The translations under genes were made by a program, and so were the position numbers. This document shows positions 9,386 through 19,664 of a stretch of DNA of 64,000 nt, piece by piece. The notes under the pieces are model-generated. The model was not told the DNA's origin. It saw only the letters and a program-made list of their open reading frames with translations, and did not search any database. Every line of letters begins with the position of its first letter. The first letter of the stretch is position 1. The stretch is from Clavibacter californiensis (GTDB lineage Bacteria; Actinomycetota; Actinomycetes; Actinomycetales; Microbacteriaceae). The stretch covers positions 1,116,001-1,180,000 of the forward strand of contig NZ_CP040792.1 in assembly GCF_021952865.1 (NCBI RefSeq). Reading direction: 5' to 3'.

Positions 9386-10225
9386 ATGGAGATCGCGCTC
9401 GCACAGATCATCAGCTCGCCGGATCCCGCGGAGAACCTCGCACGCATCACCGCGTTCGCGGAGGACGCCGCGCGGCAGGGCGCTGAGCTCGTGGTGTTCC
9501 CGGAGGCGGCGCAGCGCGCGTTCGGCAACCCGCTGCCCGAGATCGCGGAGCCGCTCGACGGGCCGTGGGCCTCGGGCGTGCGCGCGGTCGCCGACCGGCT
9601 CGGCATCGTGATCGTCGTGGGCATGTTCACGCCCGGCGCCGACGGCCGCGTGCGCAACACGCTCCTGGTCGCGCGGCCCGCGGGCGCGGCCGACGCGGGC
9701 GCCGACTCCTACGACAAGATCCACCTCTTCGACGCGTTCGGCTTCCGTGAGTCCGACGCCGTCGACCCGGGCGAGAGCGTCGCCGTGATCGAGGTCGGCG
9801 GCACCCGTGCCTCGCTCGCGACCTGCTACGACGTGCGCTTCCCCGCCCTCTTCCTCGCGGGCGCCGACCGCGGCGCCGCCGTCAGCATCGTGTGCGCGAG
9901 CTGGGGTGCCGGACCCGGCAAGGCCGACCAGTGGGATCTGCTGCTCCGCGCCCGCGCGCTCGACTCCACGACCTTCGTGGTCGCGGTCGGCCAGGGCGAC
10001 CCGGCGACGCTGCCGGCCGGATCCCGCGGCCACGACCCCGCGAGCGGCGCGCCCACGGGCATCGGCCGCAGCGCCGTCGTCTCCCCGCTCGGCGAGGTGC
10101 TGCACCGCCTCGGCGGCGAGGAGGAGCTGCTCGTCGTGGACGTGGATCCGACGGCCGTCGAGGCCGCGCGCGGCACGCTGCCCGTGCTCGCGAACCGTCG
10201 CCGGGGGCTCGAGCAGGCGGTCTGA
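9386..10225 (+). CDS. Carbon-nitrogen hydrolase (nitrilase superfamily)
   Basis: 279 residues, nitrilase-superfamily amidase or nitrilase. The Glu-Lys-Cys triad is present: Glu40 in VVFPEAA, Lys111 in YDKIHLFDAFGFRESD and Cys147 in ATCYDVRFP. That arrangement fits omega-amidase-like or aliphatic amidase branches rather than true nitrilases, but this is a judgement from motifs only. The start ATG 9386 has GAGGAGG four to ten bases upstream; a longer frame would run through the operator and the divergent promoter and is rejected. Likely controlled by the adjacent GntR regulator, and inferred to release ammonia and a carboxylate from the compound brought in by the MHS permease. Confidence 0.92.
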   Translation: MEIALAQIISSPDPAENLARITAFAEDAARQGAELVVFPEAAQRAFGNPLPEIAEPLDGPWASGVRAVADRLGIVIVVGMFTPGADGRVRNTLLVARPAGAADAGADSYDKIHLFDAFGFRESDAVDPGESVAVIEVGGTRASLATCYDVRFPALFLAGADRGAAVSIVCASWGAGPGKADQWDLLLRARALDSTTFVVAVGQGDPATLPAGSRGHDPASGAPTGIGRSAVVSPLGEVLHRLGGEEELLVVDVDPTAVEAARGTLPVLANRRRGLEQAV

Positions 10226-10283
10226 CCCGCATCGACCGCGGACACGATGCGGGCCAGGCCGCCGAGGCGACCGGGCCCGCATC
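10226..10283. terminator. Bidirectional terminator with alternative stems
   Basis: CCCGCATCG (10226-10234) can pair with CGATGCGGG (10245-10253), or GATGCGGGCC (10246-10255) can pair with GGCCCGCATC (10274-10283). The two stems share an arm and exclude each other. The element lies between the convergent nitrilase-fold and aldo/keto reductase genes, so each stem may serve one direction. Confidence 0.7.
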
Positions 10284-10296
10284 CCATGCGACGGGA

Positions 10297-11286
<990 letters not shown>

Positions 11287-11374
11287 GCGGTGCTCCGTTC
11301 TCCTGCGGCCGGATGGGCCGCCCGTCGAGCCTAGGCACGTTCCCGGCCGCGGCGCGCCGCGTTCACGCGTTGTT

Positions 11375-11403
11375 TTGAATGGGTCAAGGGAACTGTGCTT
11401 GAC
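11375..11403. promoter_or_regulatory. Candidate FurA operator
   Basis: Two overlapping inverted repeats just before the furA start: TTGA-ATGGG-TCAA (11375-11387) and GTCAAG-nine bases-CTTGAC (11383-11403). Their centres are 12 bases apart. FurA-type peroxide sensors usually bind their own promoter, and the next gene is a catalase. Assignment rests on position and symmetry only. Confidence 0.45.
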
Positions 11404-11411
11404 TCGGGCGC

Positions 11412-11897
11412 ATGCCCACCGACCACGCGCACCACCACGTGCCGTCCCTCGACGCCGACGCCCTGCGCGTCGCGCTGCGGGAGGCCGGCCTGCGCGTGAC
11501 CCGGCCGCGCGTGGCCGTCCTCACGGCCGTCGACGCGGCACCGCACTCGGACGCCGACGAGGTGCTCCGCGCGGTGAAGGGCGAGCTGCCCGGCACGAGC
11601 ATCCAGGCGGTCTACGGCGTGCTCGGCGCGCTCGCGGCCGCGGGGCTCGTGCGCCGCATCGAGCCCGCGGGATCATCCGCGCGCTACGAGCGCCGGACGG
11701 GCGACAATCACCATCACCTCGTCTGCACAGGTTGCAGGACGATCGTCGACGTGGATTGCGCGGTGGGGGAGTCCCCCTGCCTCACGCCGTCCGACTCGGC
11801 GGGGTTCCTCGTGGCGAGCGCCGAGGTGACGTACTGGGGCCTGTGCCCCGCCTGCCGGACCGCATCCGCGGATCCCGGTTCCACCGTCGCGACCTGA
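11412..11897 (+). CDS. furA: Fur family transcriptional regulator, FurA-like
   Basis: 161 residues. A winged helix ([30 protein letters not shown], then [23 protein letters not shown]) is followed by the dimerization domain with the metal ligands [10 protein letters not shown] and the second zinc-site pair CPAC near the end. In actinobacteria such regulators next to a catalase gene sense peroxide through iron oxidation and repress the catalase. The gene is 77 bases upstream of katA on the same strand with no hairpin between them, so the two are probably cotranscribed. No clear ribosome site precedes ATG 11412. Confidence 0.9.
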   Translation: MPTDHAHHHVPSLDADALRVALREAGLRVTRPRVAVLTAVDAAPHSDADEVLRAVKGELPGTSIQAVYGVLGALAAAGLVRRIEPAGSSARYERRTGDNHHHLVCTGCRTIVDVDCAVGESPCLTPSDSAGFLVASAEVTYWGLCPACRTASADPGSTVAT

Positions 11898-11974
11898 CCG
11901 TCGCCACCGGCCCGCCCCTCGGCCGACCACCCGAGCCAGCACATCCCCGTTCCACCGCTGACAGGAGAAACACC

Positions 11975-13504
11975 ATGACCGACCAGAAGTTCACGACCAC
12001 CGACTCCGGCGCCCCGGTCGCCAGCGACGAGCACTCGCTCTCCGTCGGCCCCGACGGCGCCATCCCGCTGCACGACCACTACCTCGTCGAGAAGCTCGCG
12101 CAGTTCAACCGCGAGCGCATCCCGGAGCGCGTCGTCCACGCCAAGGGCGGCGGGGCGTTCGGCACCTTCCGCGTCACGGGCGACGTGAGCGCGTACACCC
12201 GCGCCTCCCTCTTCCAGCCCGGCGCCGAGGTCGAGATGCTCGCGCGCTTCTCCACCGTCGCCGGCGAGCAGGGCAGCCCCGACACGTGGCGCGACCCCCG
12301 CGGATTCGCGCTGAAGTTCTACACGGACGAGGGCAACTACGACCTCGTCGGCAACAACACCCCCGTCTTCTTCATCCGCGACGGGATCAAGTTCCCCGAC
12401 TTCATCCGCTCGCAGAAGCGCCTGCCGGGCTCGCACCTCCGCGACCACGACATGCAGTGGGACTTCTGGACGCTCTCGCCCGAGTCCGCCCACCAGGTCA
12501 CGTGGCTCATGGGCGACCGCGGCCTGCCGAGCTCGTGGCGCCACATGGACGGCTTCGGCTCGCACACCTACCAGTGGATCAACGCGGCCGGCGAGCGCTT
12601 CTGGGTGAAGTACCACTTCAAGACCCAGCAGGGCATCGAGATCCTGAAGCAGGAGCAGGCCGACCAGATCGCCGGCGAGGACGCCGACTTCCACATCCGC
12701 GACCTCACCGAGGCCATCGACCGCGGCGACTACCCGGAGTGGAAGCTCGAGGTGCAGATCATGCCCTACGAGGAGGCGAAGTCGTACCGGTTCAACCCGT
12801 TCGACCTCACCAAGGTCTGGTCGCAGAAGGACTACCCGCGCATCGAGGTCGGCACCATGACCCTGAACCGCAACCCGGAGAACTACTTCGCGCAGATCGA
12901 GCAGGCCGCGTTCGCGCCCTCGAACTTCGTCCCCGGGATCCAGACCAGCCCCGACAAGATGCTCCTCGCGCGCATCTTCAGCTACGCCGACGCGCACCGC
13001 TACCGCGTGGGCACGAACCACGCGCAGCTGCCGGTGAACGCGCCGAAGTCGCCCGTGCACAGCTACTCCAAGGACGGCCAGGGGCGCTACACGTTCCAGG
13101 ACGCCGGCACGCCCGTCTACGCGCCCAACTCGCACGGCGGCGCGCACGCCGACCCGGCTCGCGCCGCGGAGAGCGCCGGCTGGGAGCAGGACGGCGAGCT
13201 CGTCCGCGCGGCCGCCACGCTGCACGCGGAGGACGACGACTTCGTCCAGGCCCGGATGCTCGTCAACGAGTCGATGGACGACGCCCAGCGCGAGCGCCTC
13301 GTCGGCAACATCGTCGGCCACGTGAGCAAGGTCACCACGGCCGAGCTCCGCGCCCGCGTCATCCAGTACTGGACGAACGTGGACGGCTGGCTCGGCGCGG
13401 CCGTCGCCGCGGGCCTGCCGCCGCTCGCCGGCGACGCGCCCGTCGCCGAGGCCACCCCCGGCCCGACGCGCGACGCCGAGGAGGTCGGTGTCGGGGCTCG
13501 CTGA
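11975..13504 (+). CDS. katA: Catalase (monofunctional, heme)
   Basis: 509 residues, a small-subunit monofunctional catalase that splits hydrogen peroxide to water and oxygen. Essential parts are visible: distal His55 in [15 protein letters not shown], the distal-side Asn in [20 protein letters not shown] (residues 127-128), and the proximal heme-ligand Tyr337 in [15 protein letters not shown]. The start ATG 11975 has an AGGAGA site. It follows furA on the same strand and is probably induced when FurA releases the shared promoter. A 14-base-pair hairpin lies 29 bases after the stop. Confidence 0.97.
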   Translation: MTDQKFTTTDSGAPVASDEHSLSVGPDGAIPLHDHYLVEKLAQFNRERIPERVVHAKGGGAFGTFRVTGDVSAYTRASLFQPGAEVEMLARFSTVAGEQGSPDTWRDPRGFALKFYTDEGNYDLVGNNTPVFFIRDGIKFPDFIRSQKRLPGSHLRDHDMQWDFWTLSPESAHQVTWLMGDRGLPSSWRHMDGFGSHTYQWINAAGERFWVKYHFKTQQGIEILKQEQADQIAGEDADFHIRDLTEAIDRGDYPEWKLEVQIMPYEEAKSYRFNPFDLTKVWSQKDYPRIEVGTMTLNRNPENYFAQIEQAAFAPSNFVPGIQTSPDKMLLARIFSYADAHRYRVGTNHAQLPVNAPKSPVHSYSKDGQGRYTFQDAGTPVYAPNSHGGAHADPARAAESAGWEQDGELVRAAATLHAEDDDFVQARMLVNESMDDAQRERLVGNIVGHVSKVTTAELRARVIQYWTNVDGWLGAAVAAGLPPLAGDAPVAEATPGPTRDAEEVGVGAR

Positions 13505-13532
13505 GGCGCGGTGATCCGCTGATCGAACGACA

Positions 13533-13567
13533 CGACGCCCGTCCCCTGACGCAGGGGGCGGGCGTCG
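13533..13567. terminator. Terminator between katA and a convergent lipoprotein gene
   Basis: A 14-pair stem (13533-13546 with 13554-13567, one G-T pair) and a 7-base loop. It lies in the 68 bases between two convergent stops and can serve both strands. Confidence 0.85.
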
Positions 13568-13572
13568 TCGCG

Positions 13573-14334
13573 TCATCCGCGCGTAGGGACGGCGCGCGGT
13601 TCCGCGAAGCCCGCGTCGAGCAGGGGGCGCGAGCCGAGCGGCTCATCGAGCGCCAGAGTGAACGGCGTCGAGTCGTTGCCCTGGCAGTCCTGAGCGCCCG
13701 GGAACGGACGTACGCCCAGGGTGACCACCACCTGGTCCACGTCCTGCCGGAGATCGACGACCTCGATGCGGCCCTCCGCTGTCCGCCCGGAAGCGCATCC
13801 CCGTTCCGTCACGAGGAGCTCGATGTCCCGTGAGGCCGGATCCGGTGTCGACGCGAGCGCGACATCGGGGACCTCCAGGTCGCCGAGGTCCACCTGGAGG
13901 GCGCACGCGCTCCGCTGGGACACGAACCACTCCGGCCCGCCGCCCGCCATGGAGGCCGCCCGCATGACCACCGCCACCTCGCTGCCGGCCGCGGTCTCCG
14001 GGCTGCCGGGGTCCTCGAGGCCGGGCGCGTCGCGGAACAGGGCTATCAGCTCGGCGGACTCATGTGCGAGCGCCCACCCCTCGTCGGGCAGCAGCCCGAG
14101 ACCGCGGCCGTCGTCCCACGTGGCGACCTCGAAGGCGCGGCGCGTCTCCGCGCGCGTCTCCGCGAGGGGCACGCGCGCCGCAAGCGCCTCGGCCGGGATC
14201 GCGACCCCGCCGCAGAGGTATCCGGTCGGCGCTGCCGCGGACGATCGGTCCGAGGGCGTCGCGGCCGAGGAGCAGCCGGCGAGCAGGAGCACGACGACGG
14301 TCGCAGCGGCGATGGTAGTTCGTCGGGTCGACAT
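13573..14334 (-). CDS. Lipoprotein of unknown function
   Basis: 253 residues. It starts with a lipoprotein signal (MSTRRTTIAAATVVVLLLAGC, lipid on Cys21), followed by a short Ser/Ala linker and a globular region I do not recognise. Two or more cysteines follow (LCGGVAIP, QRSACALQVD, ERGCASGRT, GAQDCQGND), which could form disulfides outside the cell. The start ATG 14334 is preceded by GAGGAG. It stands alone between a terminator and a pair of acetyltransferase genes on the same strand. Confidence 0.8.
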   Translation of the reverse strand: MSTRRTTIAAATVVVLLLAGCSSAATPSDRSSAAAPTGYLCGGVAIPAEALAARVPLAETRAETRRAFEVATWDDGRGLGLLPDEGWALAHESAELIALFRDAPGLEDPGSPETAAGSEVAVVMRAASMAGGGPEWFVSQRSACALQVDLGDLEVPDVALASTPDPASRDIELLVTERGCASGRTAEGRIEVVDLRQDVDQVVVTLGVRPFPGAQDCQGNDSTPFTLALDEPLGSRPLLDAGFAEPRAVPTRG

Positions 14335-14401
14335 CCTGGCTCCTCGGCGCCGTCGGCGTCGGCGCCCGCAGCTCCTGGCCAGCTTGGCCTGCGCCGGCCC
14401 G

Positions 14402-14914
14402 TCACGCCAGCGGCAGCTCCATCTCCAGGTCCTTCTGCGTGCGGTCCAGCGCGTACGGCACGCTGCGACCCGTGAGGACGAAGCCGCGGCGCTCGTAGTA
14501 GGCGCGGGCGCGCGGGTTGTCCTCGTGGACCTCGAGGCGGACGGCCTGCGCGTTGGGGCGGTCGCGGGCCCAGGCGATGATGGCGTCGAGGAGCAGGTCG
14601 GTGACGCCCGCGGCGCGACCGCGGGCCGACGGCGTGATGTAGACGCTCACGAGCATCACGCGCGTGGGATCCGCGGCGACGAACGCGTTCATGGCGCCGA
14701 GCCAGCGGCCGGTCGCGCGTTCCACGGCGACGTACGCGGTGCTCCCGGGCTGGTTCGCGCGCCGCGTGCGCGCCTGCCAGTCGGAGTCGGGCCGGCCGAG
14801 CGCGCTCTCGAGCGTCTCGAGGTAGGCGAGCGGGGTGTCCTCGAGCATCTCGAGGCGGAGGGCCCGGTACTCGCGCCAGTCCTCGGCGCGGAGGCGGTGG
14901 ATCACGGCGTCCAT
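14402..14914 (-). CDS. GNAT family N-acetyltransferase
   Basis: 170 residues, a single GNAT domain that moves acetyl from acetyl-CoA to an amine. Motif A is read in VYITPSARGRAAGVTDLLLDAII (a Q/RxxGxG/A-like loop), and the C-terminal part has the typical HEDNPRARAYYERRGFVLTG. The acceptor is unknown. The start lies five bases after the stop of the second acetyltransferase gene, so the two form an operon. Confidence 0.88.
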   Translation of the reverse strand: MDAVIHRLRAEDWREYRALRLEMLEDTPLAYLETLESALGRPDSDWQARTRRANQPGSTAYVAVERATGRWLGAMNAFVAADPTRVMLVSVYITPSARGRAAGVTDLLLDAIIAWARDRPNAQAVRLEVHEDNPRARAYYERRGFVLTGRSVPYALDRTQKDLEMELPLA

Positions 14915-14919
14915 CGCGG

Positions 14920-15495
14920 TCAGACCAGCTGCCCGTTGACGTGGAGGTCGCCCGCGGGGAGGGCGTCGGCGGGCGCGGTGACCGGCAGCATCATCCAGCC
15001 GTGGTCCTGGTGCACGACGCCGGCGGCGCCGAGGAGGGTGAAGCCGTTGTAGTGGCCGGTGCGGTCGTCGAGCGGGAGCCAGCCGTGGCGCGCGTAGTAG
15101 CCGGACGTCGACTCGCCCGTCTCGAGGACGCCGAACGGGACGGCGAGACGAGCCAGCGCGTCGCGGATCCCGTCGGCGAGCAGCGTGCCGAGGCCCTGCC
15201 CCTGCCGGCCGGGGTGCACGGCGACCATGCCGGTGGATCCGACGAGCACATCGTCCGCCGGGTCGCCCTGGCCGTCGCCCACCTCCACGAACATGCGGCG
15301 GATCCCCGCGTGCGCCACGAGCTCGTCGCCGTCGTGCACGAGGATCCGCAGCTCGGGCTGCGCGCCGGCCCAGCTGCGTGCGCCCGTGTAGCCCGCGGCG
15401 AAGTCGGGGAAGGCCAGGGCCAGGAGCGCCGCGATGCGCTCGTGGTCGGCGACGTCGAGCGCGCCCTCGCGGACGACGGTGAGGCGGGGTCCCAT
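14920..15495 (-). CDS. GNAT family N-acetyltransferase, AAC(2')/NodA-like
   Basis: 191 residues, GNAT fold with motif A in MVAVHPGRQGQGLGTLLADGI and a C-terminal YYARHGWLPLDDRTG. The layout before motif A (ELRILVHDGDELVAHAGIRRMFVEVG) is like that of aminoglycoside 2'-N-acetyltransferase and NodA-type acyltransferases, so an antibiotic or sugar amine is possible, but this is weak evidence. The start ATG 15495 has no ribosome site; instead TACCCT sits six bases upstream on the minus strand, suggesting a leaderless transcript. It is divergent from the AI-2E-type permease gene. Confidence 0.85.
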   Translation of the reverse strand: MGPRLTVVREGALDVADHERIAALLALAFPDFAAGYTGARSWAGAQPELRILVHDGDELVAHAGIRRMFVEVGDGQGDPADDVLVGSTGMVAVHPGRQGQGLGTLLADGIRDALARLAVPFGVLETGESTSGYYARHGWLPLDDRTGHYNGFTLLGAAGVVHQDHGWMMLPVTAPADALPAGDLHVNGQLV

Positions 15496-15582
15496 GGGTC
15501 GAGGGTATCGGCCGGTCACGCGCGTGTCCGGGGCCGGACCGCGGCCCGGTCGCGCGGCCCGCCCGCCCGTAGGGTGGAGCGC

Positions 15583-16740
15583 ATGACCACCCCGCAGTCC
15601 GTCTGGCAGGACAAGCTCGGCCGCCTCTCCATCCGCTGCGTGCAGATCCTGGCGGTCCTCGTGGTCGCCACCGCGATCGTGTACGCCGCCATCTCGCTCA
15701 AGCTCGTCGTGATCCCGGTGATCATCGCGCTGATCCTCGCCTGCGCGGTGCGCCCGATGGTGCTCTGGATGGAGCGCCGCGGCATGCCCGACGCGCTCGC
15801 CGCGGTCATCGCGCTCCTCACCGGCCTCGTGCTCTTCGGCGGCGCCATCACGGCCGTCGTCTTCGGCGTGCAGAGCCAGTGGCCGACGCTCGTGAAGGCG
15901 ACGAGCGAGGGCGTCGACCAGCTGCAGTCCTTCATCGAGGAGGGCGGGCTGCCCATCGACACCGCGCAGATCGACTCGCTCCGGGGGCAGGCGGTCGACT
16001 TCCTCACCAGCAGCCAGTTCGGATCCGGCGCCATCGCGGGCGTCTCGGCCGCGGCCGAGGTCGTCACGGGCGCGGTGCTCGGGCTCGTCGTGTTCTTCTA
16101 CTTCGTCAAGGACGGGCCGCGCATCTGGGCCTTCCTCATCCGCCCGTTCCGCGGTCGCGGCCGGAAGCGCGCCGTGCGCGTCGGCCACGAGGGCGCCAAG
16201 GTGCTCGGCGGATACATCCGCGGCACGGCGACCGTCGCGCTCGTCGACACCGTGTTCATCGGGGCGGGCCTGCTCATCCTCGGCGTGCCGCTCGCGCTGC
16301 CGCTGTCGCTCGTGGTGTTCATCGGCGCGTTCGTGCCGATCGTCGGCGCGACGGTCGCGGGGATCCTCGCGGCGCTCGTCGCGCTCGTGACGAACGACCT
16401 GGGCACGGCCATCTGGGTCGTCGCCATCGTGATCCTCGTGAACCAGCTCGAGGGGAACCTGCTGCAGCCCGTCGTGCTCGGCAACGCGCTCAAGCTGCAC
16501 GGCCTGGTCGTGCTGCTTGCCCTGACCGCCGGCACGATCCTCGGCGGCATCATCGGCGCGATCCTCTCGGTGCCGCTCACGGCCGTCGCCTGGACCGCGT
16601 GGAAGATCATCATGGAGCCGGACGAGGAGGAGCCGGAGCCCCCGGCACCCGCGCCGCTCGAACCCGTGAAGAAGGCGGCGCGCGGCCTCACCGCGAGGCT
16701 CACGGGCCGCCCCGCCACCGCCACCCGCGCCGAGCGATGA
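15583..16740 (+). CDS. AI-2E family transporter (PerM/TqsA-like permease)
   Basis: 385 residues with about eight membrane segments, including the N-terminal pair around VLVVATAIVYAAISLKLVVIP, the central soluble segment (residues 100-160) and the C-terminal GAFVPIVGATVAGILAALVAL and LEGNLLQPVVLG motifs that define the AI-2E/PurR-like permease family. Members export small molecules or act as Na+/H+ antiporters; the substrate is unknown. The last 60 residues are a charged Pro/Glu-rich cytoplasmic tail. TAGGGT at 15570-15575 lies seven bases before the ATG with no ribosome site, so a leaderless message is likely. First of a three-gene coupled operon with the DUF1206 and phzF genes. Confidence 0.9.
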   Translation: MTTPQSVWQDKLGRLSIRCVQILAVLVVATAIVYAAISLKLVVIPVIIALILACAVRPMVLWMERRGMPDALAAVIALLTGLVLFGGAITAVVFGVQSQWPTLVKATSEGVDQLQSFIEEGGLPIDTAQIDSLRGQAVDFLTSSQFGSGAIAGVSAAAEVVTGAVLGLVVFFYFVKDGPRIWAFLIRPFRGRGRKRAVRVGHEGAKVLGGYIRGTATVALVDTVFIGAGLLILGVPLALPLSLVVFIGAFVPIVGATVAGILAALVALVTNDLGTAIWVVAIVILVNQLEGNLLQPVVLGNALKLHGLVVLLALTAGTILGGIIGAILSVPLTAVAWTAWKIIMEPDEEEPEPPAPAPLEPVKKAARGLTARLTGRPATATRAER

Positions 16741-17537
16741 GCGCGACCGGCGCCGCGGCGGGCCTCCAGCGCTCGCCGGGCTTCGCGGTCGCGGCGCGCC
16801 TCGGGCACGCGGTCAACGGCCTGCTGCACCTGCTGATCGGCGTGGTCGCGTTCCGCCTGGCGACCGGCGGCGGGGGCGGCGAGGCCGACCAGTCCGGCGC
16901 GCTCGGCTCCATCGCGGGATCGCCCGGCGGCCGCGTGCTGCTGTGGGTCGTCGTGGTCGGGCTCGTCGGGCTCGGCCTCTGGCAGCTCGTCGAGACCGTC
17001 CTCGCGCGCGGCGAGGACGCGAAGCGCACCTGGGCGGCGCGCGCCAAGGAGCTCGGCAAGGCCGTCGCCTACCTCGCGATCGCGGCCACGGCGCTGCGCT
17101 TCGCGACCGGTGGATCCAGCGACTCCTCCGAGCAGACCCAGTCGCTGAGCGCGCGGCTCCTCGCGGCGCCGGGCGGCGTCGTGCTGCTCGTGATCGTGGG
17201 CCTCGCCGTCGTGGCGGTCGGCGTCTACTTCGGGTTCAAGGGCGCGACGAAGCGCTTCCGCGACGACCTGGCCGTGCCGTCCGGGTCGCTGGGGCGCGGG
17301 ATCACCGCGCTCGGCGTCGCCGGGTACGTCGCCAAGGGCGTCGCGCTCGTCGCGGTCGGCGTGCTCTTCGTCGTCGGCGCGGTGACGGCCGATCCGAGCC
17401 GCGCGACGGGCCTCGACGGCGCGCTCCAGTCGCTCGCGGGGCTGCCCGCGGGCGTCGCCGTGCTCGCGATCACGGGGCTCGGCCTCATCGCCTACGGCCT
17501 GTACTGCGGCGCCCGCGCGCGCTACGCGAAGCTGTGA
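16737..17537 (+). CDS. DUF1206 family membrane protein
   Basis: 266 residues arranged as three repeats of a two-helix unit, as in the DUF1206 family: ARLGHAVNGLLHLLIGVVAFRLATG, AKELGKAVAYLAIAATALRFATG and ALGVAGYVAKGVALVAVGVLFVVGA each start a membrane pair. The repeat points to internal triplication. Function is unknown, but the family is widespread in actinobacteria. It overlaps the AI-2E-type gene by ATGA and the phzF gene by GTGA, so all three are made from one message. Confidence 0.9.
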   Translation: MSATGAAAGLQRSPGFAVAARLGHAVNGLLHLLIGVVAFRLATGGGGGEADQSGALGSIAGSPGGRVLLWVVVVGLVGLGLWQLVETVLARGEDAKRTWAARAKELGKAVAYLAIAATALRFATGGSSDSSEQTQSLSARLLAAPGGVVLLVIVGLAVVAVGVYFGFKGATKRFRDDLAVPSGSLGRGITALGVAGYVAKGVALVAVGVLFVVGAVTADPSRATGLDGALQSLAGLPAGVAVLAITGLGLIAYGLYCGARARYAKL

Positions 17538-18268
17538 CGGAGCGTCGGGTCGTCGCGCTCGACGGCGTGCGGCCCGACGAGGTGCACGTGGTGCGGGTGT
17601 TCGCCGACGCGGACGGCGCGCACGGCAACGAGCTCGGGATCGTGCTCGCGTCGGCGCGCACCGACGGCCGGGAGCCGGCGATCGCGCGGGCGCTCGGCTT
17701 CAGCGAGACGGTGTTCGTCGACGCGGTGGACGCGCCGGGCGCGGATCCGCGAGGGGCGTCGATCCGCATCCTCACCCCCGCGCGCGAGCTGCCCTTCGCC
17801 GGGCACCCGACCGTCGGCACCGCCTGGTGGCTGGCGTCGCGCGGCGTGCCGGTCGACCACCTGCGCGTGCCCGCCGGGATAGTGCGCGTCACCCGCGTCG
17901 GCGACGAGGTGCGCGTGACCGCCGATCCCGAATGGGGCCCGGAGTTCACGTGGCAGCAGCACCCGACGGCCGATGCGCTCCGCGGCCTCGACGCCGACGC
18001 CGTGGCCCCTGCGGTCGACCACCTCTACGCCTGGACCTGGACGGACGAGGCCGCGGGGGAGGTGCGGGCGCGCATGTTCGCGCCCGCGCTCGGCGTCGTC
18101 GAGGACGAGGCGACCGGATCCGCGGCCCTCCGGCTCACGGCGCGCCTCGGCCGCGACCTCCGCATCACGCAGGGCCGTGGCAGCGTGCTCGTGACGCGCC
18201 TCCGCGACGACGGCCGCGCCGAGGTCGGGGGCCGCACGGTGCCGGACCGCGTGATCCCGCTGCCCTGA
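17534..18268 (+). CDS. PhzF family isomerase/epimerase
   Basis: 244 residues, a little short for the family (commonly 260-300). The characteristic pieces are present: HVVRVFADADGAHGNELGIVL near the start, the catalytic Glu in GFSETVFVD, the signature ILTPARELPFAGHPTVGTAWWL, and DEATGSAALRLTARLG in the second half. The family includes PhzF of phenazine synthesis and many isomerases of unknown substrate; no phenazine genes are nearby, so a housekeeping role is more likely. It starts with GTG 17534 overlapping the DUF1206 stop. Confidence 0.88.
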   Translation: MTERRVVALDGVRPDEVHVVRVFADADGAHGNELGIVLASARTDGREPAIARALGFSETVFVDAVDAPGADPRGASIRILTPARELPFAGHPTVGTAWWLASRGVPVDHLRVPAGIVRVTRVGDEVRVTADPEWGPEFTWQQHPTADALRGLDADAVAPAVDHLYAWTWTDEAAGEVRARMFAPALGVVEDEATGSAALRLTARLGRDLRITQGRGSVLVTRLRDDGRAEVGGRTVPDRVIPLP

Positions 18269-18294
18269 CCCGCGCCGCCCGCCGCCCGCCTTCG

Positions 18295-19608
18295 CTACGC
18301 GGTCGCGGCGTCCGCGTCCTCCGTCGCCGGGTCCTCGCGCGGCACGACGAGGATCTCGGAGATCCGCCGCCGGTCGAGCGCCGTGACCTGGAGGGTCACG
18401 CCGTCGACCTCGACCGAGTCGCCGACCTGCGCGAGCCGGCCGAGGTTCTCGATGACGAAGCCCGCGACCGTGTCCGACGCGGAGTCGGGGAGCTTGACGC
18501 CCGTCGCCTCCTCGAAGTCCTGGAAGTTGAGGCGGCCGTCGATCGTGCCGCCGTCCTCCGCGAGGTCGCGCGCGGCGGAATCCGTGTCGTACTCGTCGAA
18601 GATCTCGCCGACGACCTCCTCCACGAGGTCCTCGAGCGTGACGATGCCGTCGGTGCCGCCGTACTCGTCCACGATCACGGCGATCTGGTGGCCCTCGGCG
18701 CGCATCATCGTGAGCGTCGGCAGCACGCGCGCGGTCGCCGGCAGGTAGGGGATCGGCCGCAGGATCTCGGAGACGGGCCGTTCGGGGTCCGCCGCGATCG
18801 CCTGGTACAGGTCGCGCACGTGCACGAAGCCGATGACGTCGTCGATGGTCTTGTCGACCACCGGGTAGCGCGAGTACGGCCGGTCCTGCACGTCGATCCC
18901 CGCCTCGCGGACCGTGCCGGTGCCGTCGAGCGCGGCGATCTCGGGCCGCGGCTTCATCACCTCGCTGAGCTGGCGGTGGCGGAGGGAGAGCACGTCGTCG
19001 AGGATCCGGCGCTCGTCGTCGGGGAGGCCCTCGTGGCTGGAGACGATGTCGCGGAGCTCCTCCTCGCTCATCTCCTCGCCGGTCTTGTGCGGGTCGCCGC
19101 CGAGGAGGCGCACGACCACGTTCGTCGAGACGGAGAGCAGCCAGATCACCGGGCGCATGAGGTTCGCGAAGCCGTTGAGCACGGGCGCGACGCCGTACGC
19201 GAAGCCCGCGTTGCGCTGGATCGCCAGGCGCTTGGGCGCGAGCTCGCCGAGCACGAGCGACAGGTAGGCGATCATCAGCGTGAGCAGGAGCGTCGCGATC
19301 GTGGACGCGAGGCCGGACTCCAGGCCCCACGACTCGAGCAGCGGGACGACCGACGGCGCGATCGACGAGGCGCCGTACGCGGCCGATGCGAAGCCGGCGA
19401 CGGTCACGCCGATCTGCACCGCGGCCAGGAAGGTGTTGGGGTTCCGGGCGAGCGCGGCGACCTTCTCGCCGCGGCGGCCGCGGGCGGCGAGGGCGTTGAG
19501 CTGGCCCTCGCGGAGGGTGACGAGCGCCATCTCGGTGGCGGCGAACACGCCGCCGACGAGGACGAACACCACGACCAGGACGATGTTGAGGACGAGGTCG
19601 CCGTTCAC
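18295..19608 (-). CDS. Hemolysin/CNNM-type transporter (DUF21, CBS pair, CorC/HlyC domain)
   Basis: 437 residues. A DUF21 membrane domain with three to four segments (start [29 protein letters not shown]) is followed by a CBS pair (around [11 protein letters not shown] and [26 protein letters not shown]) and a C-terminal CorC/HlyC domain. Relatives act in magnesium or cobalt efflux. The start is taken as GTG 19608, just before the first membrane segment; upstream the frame runs through a Pro/Arg-rich tandem repeat and has no ribosome site. It is convergent with phzF and divergent from a small membrane protein gene. Confidence 0.9.
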   Translation of the reverse strand: MNGDLVLNIVLVVVFVLVGGVFAATEMALVTLREGQLNALAARGRRGEKVAALARNPNTFLAAVQIGVTVAGFASAAYGASSIAPSVVPLLESWGLESGLASTIATLLLTLMIAYLSLVLGELAPKRLAIQRNAGFAYGVAPVLNGFANLMRPVIWLLSVSTNVVVRLLGGDPHKTGEEMSEEELRDIVSSHEGLPDDERRILDDVLSLRHRQLSEVMKPRPEIAALDGTGTVREAGIDVQDRPYSRYPVVDKTIDDVIGFVHVRDLYQAIAADPERPVSEILRPIPYLPATARVLPTLTMMRAEGHQIAVIVDEYGGTDGIVTLEDLVEEVVGEIFDEYDTDSAARDLAEDGGTIDGRLNFQDFEEATGVKLPDSASDTVAGFVIENLGRLAQVGDSVEVDGVTLQVTALDRRRISEILVVPREDPATEDADAATA

Positions 19609-19619
19609 GAGCGGGGGCC

Positions 19620-19664
19620 GGTCGGGCGGGTGCCGGTCGAGCGGGCGCCGGTCGGGCGGGCGGC
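19620..19664. repeat. Three 15-base tandem repeats upstream of the CNNM gene
   Basis: Units GGTCGGGCGGGTGCC, GGTCGAGCGGGCGCC and GGTCGGGCGGGCGGC follow each other without gaps, 12 bases before the GTG start of the minus-strand gene. The frame of that gene stays open through them (RPPDRRPLDRHPPDRPP), so they could be leader or part of a longer protein. Confidence 0.6.
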
